Source of the DNA: Vulcanimicrobiia bacterium
GTDB lineage: Bacteria; Eremiobacterota; Eremiobacteria; Baltobacterales; Baltobacteraceae
Length of the DNA: 23,330 nucleotides
Direction of reading: 5' to 3'
NCBI GenBank assembly: GCA_024281135.1
Contig: JAMXLG010000006.1
Coordinates: forward strand, 1-23,330
The translations under genes were made by a program, and so were the position numbers. Under the pieces are notes generated by a model, which was not told the origin of the DNA, did no database searches, and was given only the letters and a program-made list of their open reading frames with translations. How positions within the stretch are numbered: the stretch's first letter is position 1; each line of letters begins with the position of its first letter. Shown here one piece after another: positions 14,691 to 21,507 of this stretch.

Positions 14691-15890
14691 ATGGACCGCG
14701 GAAACGTTCTCGCGATCAAGCAGTTCGTCCACGAACGCTTTCTATCGGTGCTGCATTTCGAGCGGCGTTTCGACCCGTTCTTCCGGCCTGCTTGGGATGC
14801 GATCTTTCGAGAGCCGAGCGCCGCGATTCTCCAATGGCTGATCAACCTGCCGCGCCGCAACGATGGATTGCAACTCGCAGAGGAACGCGAACTCGACGGC
14901 GAGAGCGAACTTCTCGACTCGATCGTCATCGACATGGGCACGTACATGCGAACGCATTGGAAACCCGGCAACTATCAGCGCGCCGGTAACACAAAGACGC
15001 ACGGTATCGTGCGCGCGGAGTTCGCGGTCGATGACGGACTTCCGGAACGTCTACGCCACGGCATTTTCGCCGAACCAAAAACGTATAAGGCCTACGTTCG
15101 ATTTTCAGGCCCGGGTCCGGATTGGCCGGACGACATCGACGACGTCGGGTTCATGAGTTGCACGGTCAAGCTCATGGGTGTTCCAGGCGCAAAAATCTTT
15201 CCCGACGAGAAGTACACGCAAGATTTTCTCGCAGTTACAACGCCTACGTTCGTCACGCCCGACGTTCGCGCCAATGCGCAGCTGCAGCGAGAACTCCGCG
15301 ACAGTACCGAATTCTTCTATTTTTTCAACTTACGCGAACCACATATCTTGGACGCGCTGATGCAGGGACTCTGGAACAAGACTCAATCGAGTCCCCTCGA
15401 AGCGCAATATTGGAGTTGCACGCCGTACCTTCTCGGCGAGGGACAGGCGATGCAGTATTCGATTCGCACGACGCTAACCTCGCGCACACGGATTCCCAAT
15501 CTGCCGTTCCGGCCGAAGCCGAACTATCTTCGTGACGCGATGGCGGCTACGCTCGCGATGCAAGACGTCGATCTCGACTTCTTAATCCAGATACAAACCG
15601 ATGCGCATCGCATGCCGATCGAGAACGCTGCCGTGCGCTGGCCGCTCCGATTATCGCCATATGTGAAGGTGGCGACGATTCACATTCCAAGACAGCGTTT
15701 CGATTCACCCGCTCAGCTTGCGTTTGCCAACGTCTTGCGATACAGCCCGTGGCACTGCCTTCCCGCGCATCGTCCGCTCGGAAATCAGAACCGCGTCCGA
15801 TGGCGCATGTACAGCGAGCTTTCAAAATTGCGTCAACTGATGAACGACGTTCAACGCTACGAACCGACGGGTGACGAACAGTTTGACTGA
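14691..15890 (+). CDS. Catalase-fold heme protein (catalase-related family)
   Basis: 399 residues. The catalase-family core is recognisable: KTHGIVRAEFAVDDGLPE with the distal His (His104), then KAYVRFSGPGPDWPDDIDD (Arg137; canonical catalases have an RFS segment here), GFMSCTVKLMGVPGAK, TQDFLAVTTPTFVTPD, and the C-terminal YSPWHCLPAHRPLGNQNRVR characteristic of the catalase-related family that includes allene oxide synthase-like and small peroxidase members. It lacks the NADPH-binding and flavodoxin-like parts of large catalases, and I do not see the usual RxxxYxDxQ proximal Tyr motif, so the heme ligand needs checking. No signal peptide. It begins 2 bp after the cytochrome stop and overlaps the GMC gene by 20 bp. 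Likely acts on organic peroxides rather than H2O2; inferred. Confidence 0.88.
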   Translation: MDRGNVLAIKQFVHERFLSVLHFERRFDPFFRPAWDAIFREPSAAILQWLINLPRRNDGLQLAEERELDGESELLDSIVIDMGTYMRTHWKPGNYQRAGNTKTHGIVRAEFAVDDGLPERLRHGIFAEPKTYKAYVRFSGPGPDWPDDIDDVGFMSCTVKLMGVPGAKIFPDEKYTQDFLAVTTPTFVTPDVRANAQLQRELRDSTEFFYFFNLREPHILDALMQGLWNKTQSSPLEAQYWSCTPYLLGEGQAMQYSIRTTLTSRTRIPNLPFRPKPNYLRDAMAATLAMQDVDLDFLIQIQTDAHRMPIENAAVRWPLRLSPYVKVATIHIPRQRFDSPAQLAFANVLRYSPWHCLPAHRPLGNQNRVRWRMYSELSKLRQLMNDVQRYEPTGDEQFD

Positions 15891-17724
15891 GACGGTGTAC
15901 GACTACGTCGTTGTCGGCTCCGGCGCCGGCGGCGGGACTGTGGCGGCGCGCCTTGCCGAACGAGGTGCATCGGTGCTCGTATTGGAGGCAGGCGGCGATC
16001 CACGAGAGCTGCACGGCGGCGATCCGTCGCGTCCGCAAGAAAATTGTCTTCCAGACGATTATGACGTCCCCGCGTTTCACGTGCTTGGATGCGAGAACGA
16101 CGCAATGAAGTGGGACTTCTTCGTTCGTCACTACGCGGATAATGCAATACAACAGCTAGACGAGAAATATTGCCCGCAGATGGACGGCGTGCTTTATCCT
16201 CGAGCGGGAACACTCGGCGGGTGCACCGCGCACAACGCAATGATCTACGTCTACCCGCACAACGAAGATTGGCAAAAAATCGCCGCGTTGACCGGTGATG
16301 CGTCATGGTCGCCCGAGAATATGCGATCCTATTTCGAACGCGTCGAGCGCTGCACGTACCGCATCGATCAATGGCTCTCGCATTTCTTCGGTTATAATCC
16401 GTCGCGGCACGGCTTTAACGGCTGGCTGAACGTCGAGCTTCCCCGGCTTCAGGCTGCAATAGTCTTCGAGACGCTCAAGCCGCTGCTGCCGGAATTGATG
16501 TCGGAGTTTGCACTTGACGGCCACAAATTGGAAACACTCCGATGGCTATCGGAAGCGGGACTCGACGTCAACGACTGGCAGCACGTAACGCAGAATGCCG
16601 ACGGCCTATGTTCGATCCCGTTGACGACGGCTCGCCATCGCCGGGTCGGCACACGCGAACGGCTGCTCGACGTGCAGCGCCGGCATCCCGATCGCCTCAC
16701 GATTCAATTGCATTCGCTTGCAGTCAAGGTGCTTTTCGATGAACGCAAGCGCGCGATCGGTGTCGAGTACTTGCGTGGCGAAAATCTCTACAAAGCCGGG
16801 CGCCGCGGCGGATCGAGTGGAACGCGCGAGACAGCGACGGCGCGAAGCGAAGTCATACTTGCCGGCGGCGCGTTCAACACGCCACAGCTCTTGATGCTCT
16901 CCGGTCTCGGACCTGCCGAGCATCTTACGTCGCATGGCATAGCCGTGCTTGTCGATGCTCCGGGCATCGGCAGCAATCTTCAAGACCGCTACGAAGTGGC
17001 AGTCGTCAACCGACTAAGCGAACCGTGGAAGTTCTTTTCCGCAGCGACCTTTGCGCGCGGCGACCCACAGTATGCAGATTGGCATGCAGCACAACCGTTC
17101 GGTATATACACGTCGAACGGTTCCGCACTCTCGATCGTACAGAAATCATCGGTCGCCAACGGAGTTCCGGACCTGTTCTGCATGTCGCTTTTTGCGGACT
17201 TCCACGGCTACTATCCAAACTTCTCGTACGAAACATCGCACCGTTTTGACTACCTGACGTGGGTCGTGCTCAAAGCGCACACGCGGAATCGAGCCGGTAC
17301 GGTGCGCTTGCGTTCAATCGATCCGTGCGATCCGCCGGAAATCCAGTTCAACTATTTTCAAGATGGCGGTGAGGAAGATCTTCAGGCGCTCGTCGAGGGT
17401 GTCAACTACGTGCGCAAACTCGGCAAGATCCTTTGCGACGCCGGCGTCGCTACCGAGGAGATGCCCGGCGAAAACGTTCGAACATCTGCCGAGATCGCGG
17501 CGTATATTCGCAACAACGCGTGGGGGCATCATGCCTCGTGCACTTGCGCGATCGGCGATGTGCTCGACGGCAATTTTTCCGTACGCGGCGTCCAGGGTCT
17601 GCGCGTCGTCGACGCTTCGGTCTTTCCTGAGATCCCCGGCTTCTTCATCGCGAGCGCGATCTATATGATCGCCGAGAAAGCTGCCGACGTCATCCTCGCC
17701 GCAGGCGCCGCTCGAGGTACATAA
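15871..17724 (+). CDS. GMC-family FAD-dependent oxidoreductase
   Basis: 617 residues. FAD-binding Rossmann motif YDYVVVGSGAGGG at 10-22 with ARLAERGASVLVLEAGG; GMC signature YPRAGTLGGCTAHNAMIYVY; second signature GGAFNTPQLLMLSGLGP; C-terminal WGHHASCTCAIGD (Trp551-Gly562) with the active-site His, then LRVVDASVFPEIPGFFIASA and MIAEKAADVI. In canonical alcohol/choline oxidases a second His or Asn follows in the SxxPxxxxxN part; here the segment reads PEIPGFFIAS, a variant I have seen in other GMC proteins, so the acid-base pair is incomplete. No signal peptide. GTG 15871 lies 20 bp inside the previous gene. Likely oxidises a primary or secondary alcohol; electron acceptor unknown. Confidence 0.93.
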   Translation: MTNSLTETVYDYVVVGSGAGGGTVAARLAERGASVLVLEAGGDPRELHGGDPSRPQENCLPDDYDVPAFHVLGCENDAMKWDFFVRHYADNAIQQLDEKYCPQMDGVLYPRAGTLGGCTAHNAMIYVYPHNEDWQKIAALTGDASWSPENMRSYFERVERCTYRIDQWLSHFFGYNPSRHGFNGWLNVELPRLQAAIVFETLKPLLPELMSEFALDGHKLETLRWLSEAGLDVNDWQHVTQNADGLCSIPLTTARHRRVGTRERLLDVQRRHPDRLTIQLHSLAVKVLFDERKRAIGVEYLRGENLYKAGRRGGSSGTRETATARSEVILAGGAFNTPQLLMLSGLGPAEHLTSHGIAVLVDAPGIGSNLQDRYEVAVVNRLSEPWKFFSAATFARGDPQYADWHAAQPFGIYTSNGSALSIVQKSSVANGVPDLFCMSLFADFHGYYPNFSYETSHRFDYLTWVVLKAHTRNRAGTVRLRSIDPCDPPEIQFNYFQDGGEEDLQALVEGVNYVRKLGKILCDAGVATEEMPGENVRTSAEIAAYIRNNAWGHHASCTCAIGDVLDGNFSVRGVQGLRVVDASVFPEIPGFFIASAIYMIAEKAADVILAAGAARGT

Positions 17725-17726
17725 TC

Positions 17727-19220
17727 ATGCCTTCAGTCGTCCTTGTTCACGGATATAGCGAAACGTCACTCGGTGCATATCACAACATTCCGGCGCTCTT
17801 GAATCAGTCCGGATTCGATACCGTCGTTCTCTCAGCGTTCAATTCACTTGACGATTTCGTAACACTCGACGATCTCGCGGCCGCACTCGAACTGCGCGTT
17901 CAAGATCTCGAGGCGTCCGGTTTCAACGTGCGAGATTCCGCGTTCGTCTGTCACTCGACCGGGGCGCTGATCACGCGCCGCTGGATTCTCAACCGTTGCG
18001 CGGCAGCCGGCACGCCGCAAAACGCCACCGTTCCGTCGCGCCTCGTGACCATGGCGGGTGCGAATCACGGATCGAGCCTCGCCGAGATGGGAAAAACGCC
18101 GCTCGGCTATTTGGAAAAGCTTCTGCTCAAACACGTTCTCGCCGTAGGTAAAGCGGTCCTGACCGATCTCGAGTATGGGAGCGATTTCATTCGAAGACTC
18201 AACACAGAATGGATGCAAGCGTGGAACAATGCGGCCGATCCATTGTGGCAGCGCGTCTTATCGTTTAGCATGGGCGGCGATTTCATCGGCAACAATTCCG
18301 CGGTGAACCTCTTCTGGGCAAGTTGCGAGTCTGGAAGCGACAACACGGTCCGTGTCAGCGGCGCGAATCTCAACTACACGATCTTAGAAGCGAACCCAAA
18401 CGACAACCCGCCCAAGATCGTTCCAACCGTTCTTGCGCAGCGTGCGCCGCATTTGATCCTTCACGGATATTCGCACTTCGATACCGACACGGGCATTCTC
18501 AGTGCAGCGACGACGGCAGACGCAGCCTTTGCAGCGTTGCTTACGGCGCTGAAGACCGAGGTTGCGTCCTATCCGGCCCTCGCCGACACATGGGCTACCG
18601 CAAATGCTGCGTGGACCACCGCGAATCCAACCCTCGCTAACTCAACGGTCGTCTTCGATTTACGCAATCAGTTCGGCGTAAGTATTGACGACTGTATGAT
18701 TGCGTTTTGGGACGAGGCCGATATCCAGGGGGATCCGCGCGACATCCAACTCGCTGCGCAACGGACCGCGCTACCCGACTACGTTCCACCTGCAGCCGAG
18801 ACGCCTGAAGAGCAAGCGATTCGCGAATCCGTCATCACGGCGTCGCTGAGTTCATCGGACGCGATTTTGCCGCATTCGCCGATCCACAACGACGTTGCTC
18901 GCGGCTCCTACTCCTTTTATCTGAACTATCCCACATGGGTTGGCGACGGCACGCGCCACCACGCGGTATACATCGAAGCCGTGAGCGATTCGCCGTTCAT
19001 CCTCTATCAACCGACAATCTACCGGCCATCGGTTGATATCAACCGGTTGATTCAACCGAATCAATTCACGTACGCAAACGTTACGTTGAATCGCAACCCG
19101 GACAGCGAGTACGCGCTCTACCGGTGGGCACCGACGCTCACGGCTCAATTGCTGGAGGCAGCGGTGTGGCCGCCATTCCCGGATCTTCCGGGACGTGTGC
19201 CGCCCCACCCGAGCCCTTAA
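17727..19220 (+). CDS. Alpha/beta-hydrolase (lipase/PGAP1-like) with C-terminal extension
   Basis: 497 residues. It opens directly with the first strand and oxyanion loop VVLVHGYSETSLGAYHNIP, then the nucleophile elbow CHSTGALITRRW (Ser77). The elbow is C-x-S-x-G instead of G-x-S-x-G. VTMAGANHGSSLAEMG follows, as in triacylglycerol lipases and PGAP1-like enzymes, where PHxGS/T lies after the elbow; a candidate His lies in LHGYSHFDTDTG. Residues about 300-497 form a second, probably beta-rich domain (SYSFYLNYPTWVGDGTRHHA, NVTLNRNPDSEYALYRW). No signal peptide. It starts 2 bp after the GMC stop and is the last gene of the operon; its TAA overlaps that of the convergent aldo/keto reductase within TTAA. 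Probably an esterase or lipase feeding the pathway. Confidence 0.85.
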   Translation: MPSVVLVHGYSETSLGAYHNIPALLNQSGFDTVVLSAFNSLDDFVTLDDLAAALELRVQDLEASGFNVRDSAFVCHSTGALITRRWILNRCAAAGTPQNATVPSRLVTMAGANHGSSLAEMGKTPLGYLEKLLLKHVLAVGKAVLTDLEYGSDFIRRLNTEWMQAWNNAADPLWQRVLSFSMGGDFIGNNSAVNLFWASCESGSDNTVRVSGANLNYTILEANPNDNPPKIVPTVLAQRAPHLILHGYSHFDTDTGILSAATTADAAFAALLTALKTEVASYPALADTWATANAAWTTANPTLANSTVVFDLRNQFGVSIDDCMIAFWDEADIQGDPRDIQLAAQRTALPDYVPPAAETPEEQAIRESVITASLSSSDAILPHSPIHNDVARGSYSFYLNYPTWVGDGTRHHAVYIEAVSDSPFILYQPTIYRPSVDINRLIQPNQFTYANVTLNRNPDSEYALYRWAPTLTAQLLEAAVWPPFPDLPGRVPPHPSP

Positions 19221-20209
19221 GATCGTTGGTAGACGTGCGCCATTTGCGGTGTAGCGTAGCGCGAGCCCGCGACGGCGTCTGCCGGAATCGCAGCCTCGAT
19301 CTCTTTGACCTCGCTCGGCGTCAGTTTCACGTCGAGGGATGCAACGTTTTCTTCGAGACGGTGTACTTTCGTTGTACCGACGATCGGGACGATGTCTTCG
19401 CCTTTTGAGAGCACCCATGCGAGGGCAAGTTGCGCGGGCGTGATCCCTTTGCGATCGGCAACTTGACGCACGCGATCAACGAGTTCAAGATTTTTCGCGA
19501 AGTTTTCGCCTTGAAAGCGCGGTGCACTGCGGCGCCAGTCATTTGGCGCAAAATCGTCGGGCGTTCGAATCGTGCCGCTCAGGAATCCGCGCGAGAGTGG
19601 GCTATACGCGAGTACCCCGATCCGCAACTCACGTAGCACGGGCAAAAGCTCGGGTTCGATGTCGCGCGTCCAAAGCGAATATTCGATTTCGACGAACGAA
19701 ATCGGATGAACGGCGTGCGCGCGGCGGACTTGCTCTGCGTTGACTTCCGAGAGACCGATATGCCGCACGTAGCCGGCTTGAATCATCTCCGCAATCGCGC
19801 CAACCGTTTCTTCAATCGGAATTTGCGGATTGATGCGCGCGGGAAAATAGCCGTCGATGTAGTCGACGCCCAGACGTTTGAGCGAGTACGCGAGAAACGT
19901 CTTCACGTACGGCGCGCGGCCTTCGACACCAATCCAGCCTGCGGCGGGATCGCGCAGCGCGCCGAATTTTACGGTAAGCGCCGCTTCGTTACGTCGCCCT
20001 TTGATGGCACGGCCAACGAGCATCTCGTTGTGACCCATGCCGTAGAAGTCGCCGGTGTCGATCAGATTCACGCCGAGATCGAGCGCACGGTGAATCGTCG
20101 CGATGCTTTGGTCTTCGTCGGCCTTGCCGTAGAGATCGGACATGCCCATCGCGCCCAAACCGATGCTCGAGACCTTGAACTTGTCTGGTCCCAACGTGGT
20201 GTACTTCAT
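19217..20209 (-). CDS. Aldo/keto reductase
   Basis: 330 residues from the ATG at 20209, giving the family start MKYTTLGPDKFKVSSIGLGA. The (beta/alpha)8 motifs are clear: NLIDTGDFYG with Asp51 and Tyr56, Lys81 in LTVKFG, GYVRHIGLSEV, GVLAYSPLSRGFLSG, and the NADPH-binding IVPIVGTTKVHRLEENV. The fourth tetrad residue, His in the DYIDLYYQHR motif, is replaced: DYIDGYFPAR puts Ala124 there, and I recall the same PAR variant in some other bacterial members. It lies 8 bp after the MerR gene and should be on the same mRNA; AGAAAGG inside the end of merR is a distant ribosome site. NADPH-dependent carbonyl reduction is likely; substrate unknown. A longer in-frame start at 20272 would overlap merR. 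Confidence 0.94.
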   Translation of the reverse strand: MKYTTLGPDKFKVSSIGLGAMGMSDLYGKADEDQSIATIHRALDLGVNLIDTGDFYGMGHNEMLVGRAIKGRRNEAALTVKFGALRDPAAGWIGVEGRAPYVKTFLAYSLKRLGVDYIDGYFPARINPQIPIEETVGAIAEMIQAGYVRHIGLSEVNAEQVRRAHAVHPISFVEIEYSLWTRDIEPELLPVLRELRIGVLAYSPLSRGFLSGTIRTPDDFAPNDWRRSAPRFQGENFAKNLELVDRVRQVADRKGITPAQLALAWVLSKGEDIVPIVGTTKVHRLEENVASLDVKLTPSEVKEIEAAIPADAVAGSRYATPQMAHVYQRS

Positions 20210-20217
20210 GGAAATTT

Positions 20218-20598
20218 TTAGCCTTTCTGTGTATCCAATCGTGCGAGCTTGTGGTCGACGACCGCGAGGCACTCTTCGAGTTCTTTGATTTTGTCTCGAA
20301 CGGATTGCGCGTGCGCAAGGAGCATCGCACGTTTCTGTGCTCTTACATCTTCACCGTCATCGCTTCGGCGAACAAGTTCCGCGTATTGCTGCAGCGTTTC
20401 AATCGACATGCCCGTCTTGCGCATGTGCGTAACGAACGCGAGCCATTGCAGATCATCAGGCGAGTAGCGGCGATGACCGCTGGACGCCCGTTCGACGTAT
20501 GGCGTAAGACCGATGCGCTCGTAATACCGAAGCGTGTCCTCCGACAGCCCGCTTGCTTTTGCCGCTTCGCCGATTGAGAGCCCCTGTTCGATGATCAT
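20218..20598 (-). CDS. MerR-family transcriptional regulator
   Basis: 126 residues. The winged HTH is at about 7-75: LSIGEAAKASGLSEDTLRYYERIGL, then GHRRYSPDDLQWLAFVTHMRKTGMSIE. A dimerisation coiled coil (MLLAHAQSVRDKIKELEECL) closes the protein. Only one Cys is in the effector region (EECLAVVDHKLARL), so it is not a typical metal sensor; it fits the MerR type often paired with aldo/keto reductases. Its promoter has the 19-bp spacer with an inverted repeat that MerR proteins twist to activate, so it probably regulates itself and the reductase. The ATG lies exactly where transcription should begin, so the message looks leaderless. Confidence 0.94.
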   Translation of the reverse strand: MIIEQGLSIGEAAKASGLSEDTLRYYERIGLTPYVERASSGHRRYSPDDLQWLAFVTHMRKTGMSIETLQQYAELVRRSDDGEDVRAQKRAMLLAHAQSVRDKIKELEECLAVVDHKLARLDTQKG

Positions 20599-20604
20599 GC
20601 GTCT

Positions 20605-20635
20605 ATCCTAAAACCTGGAGTTCACTCCAAGTCAA
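20605..20635 (-). promoter_or_regulatory. MerR-type promoter and operator of the merR-reductase operon
   Basis: On the minus strand, TTGACT (20635-20630), a 19-bp spacer and TAGGAT (20610-20605). The spacer contains TGGAGTGAACTCCA, a perfect 14-bp inverted repeat centred between the boxes. The overlong 19-bp spacer with dyad symmetry is the MerR-activated promoter design. The start point would be at or next to the A of the merR ATG (20598). Confidence 0.9.
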
Positions 20636-20982
20636 GCGCCGGAGCAGCGTCAACACCACTGGGCCACAGGTTCGCGATGATTCGCTTGCCCGTTGTCTCA
20701 CTCGAGCCGTCAGACGCCAGCCAAAGCAACGGTGGCACCATCACTTCGGGATCCAGGAGCGATCCTTTCAGCGCATCCGTTGGTGTCGACGGTCATCTGC
20801 CATACGGCAGGATCGGTTTCCCAGAACGGGCTCGGATTCGTGATGAAGTTTTCGTTTACATATTTCATCCCGCGGCCGGCGTTGTTCACAAGCACGTCGA
20901 GGCGTCCGAATTGCGATACGGCGGCGTCAACGACACGTTCACAATCGGCAGGTCCCGTAACGTCTGCGGTGAGGGCGAGCAC
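20622..20982 (-). pseudogene. Remnant of a short-chain dehydrogenase/reductase gene
   Basis: Two blocks of an SDR survive in different frames on the minus strand. Block 1 (20982-20779) reads LALTADVTGPADCERVVDAA, then FGRLDVLVNNAGRGM with the NNAG motif, then FWETDPAVWQMTVDTN. Block 2 (about 20778-20622) reads DALKGSLLDPEVMVPPLLWL, then ASDGSSETTGKRI and a stop at 20624-20622. Missing are the N-terminal GxxxGxG nucleotide-binding region and, between the blocks, about 100 residues including the Ser-Tyr-Lys active site; the join also shifts frame. The gene is therefore dead. Its tail overlaps the MerR promoter, so it once ended right before merR and may have belonged to the same functional unit. 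Confidence 0.8.
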
Positions 20983-21095
20983 AGGGTAAATCGAGCGAAA
21001 TGCTGACCAAGGGCTCGAACTCTCGTGGATTTTACGCGCGGGGTGGGTAAGCGGCGAGAAAGATGAAAGCGCCACAAGATTTCGCCGATCAATGA

Positions 21096-21503
21096 TTGCT
21101 CGCACTCATTGTGATCGTCGTCGTTTTAGCGCTGGCATTGGCGGTTTACGTCGCGTTTACGCTGCGAGCGATGACCTCCACGTTGGAGAGCATGCACAAC
21201 GATTTGAGAGAAACGAACGCGACCTTGCGCGACACCAACGTGAGCCTTCGCGACACCAATGCGAGTCTTCGCAACACCAACGCGAGCCTTCGCGATACCA
21301 ACGCGCAACTGGGTACCACGATGTCATTTCTAAGACTTACAGGCTCCGAGCTCCACGGCATAGAGCACGACCTTCGATTCACAGCTCACGACTTGAACGA
21401 AACGAACGCACAACTCGGCGGGACGAACGACACGCTGCGGCTGATGGAAAACCAAACGCGCGTTATGAGCAACAAAATCGCCCACGCGAAATTGCTCTTC
21501 TAA
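21096..21503 (+). CDS. Single-span membrane protein with seven-residue coiled-coil repeats
   Basis: 135 residues: an N-terminal membrane helix (LALIVIVVVLALALAVYVAF, about 2-23) followed by an entirely helical tail. Residues 37-71 are five consecutive seven-residue units of the form LRDTNAS, and the LxxTN spacing continues further on (LNETNAQLGGTNDTLRLMEN). Leu every seventh residue with Asn four on fits a parallel coiled coil with buried Asn, as in trimeric or dimeric stalks. The listed start is TTG 21096, which has no clear ribosome site; GTG 21111 would remove part of the membrane span. The hydrophobic segment, regular repeat and clean stop support a real gene. Function unknown; it could organise an envelope complex or act as a spacer. 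It converges on dnaB with a 4-bp gap. Confidence 0.68.
   Translation: MLALIVIVVVLALALAVYVAFTLRAMTSTLESMHNDLRETNATLRDTNVSLRDTNASLRNTNASLRDTNAQLGTTMSFLRLTGSELHGIEHDLRFTAHDLNETNAQLGGTNDTLRLMENQTRVMSNKIAHAKLLF
21204..21308 (+). repeat. Five tandem 21-bp coding repeats
   Basis: Units begin at 21204, 21225, 21246, 21267 and 21288. They encode LRETNAT, LRDTNVS, LRDTNAS, LRNTNAS and LRDTNAQ. Units 2-4 are nearly identical in DNA (GACACCAACGNGAGCCTTCGC with a few changes), which points to recent copy-number change by slippage or unequal exchange; the reading frame is always kept. Confidence 0.92.
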
Positions 21504-21507
21504 GAAG

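Noticed and set aside
21204..21308. CRISPR-like array
   Set aside because: The 21-bp units abut without spacers and keep one reading frame; they are coding repeats.
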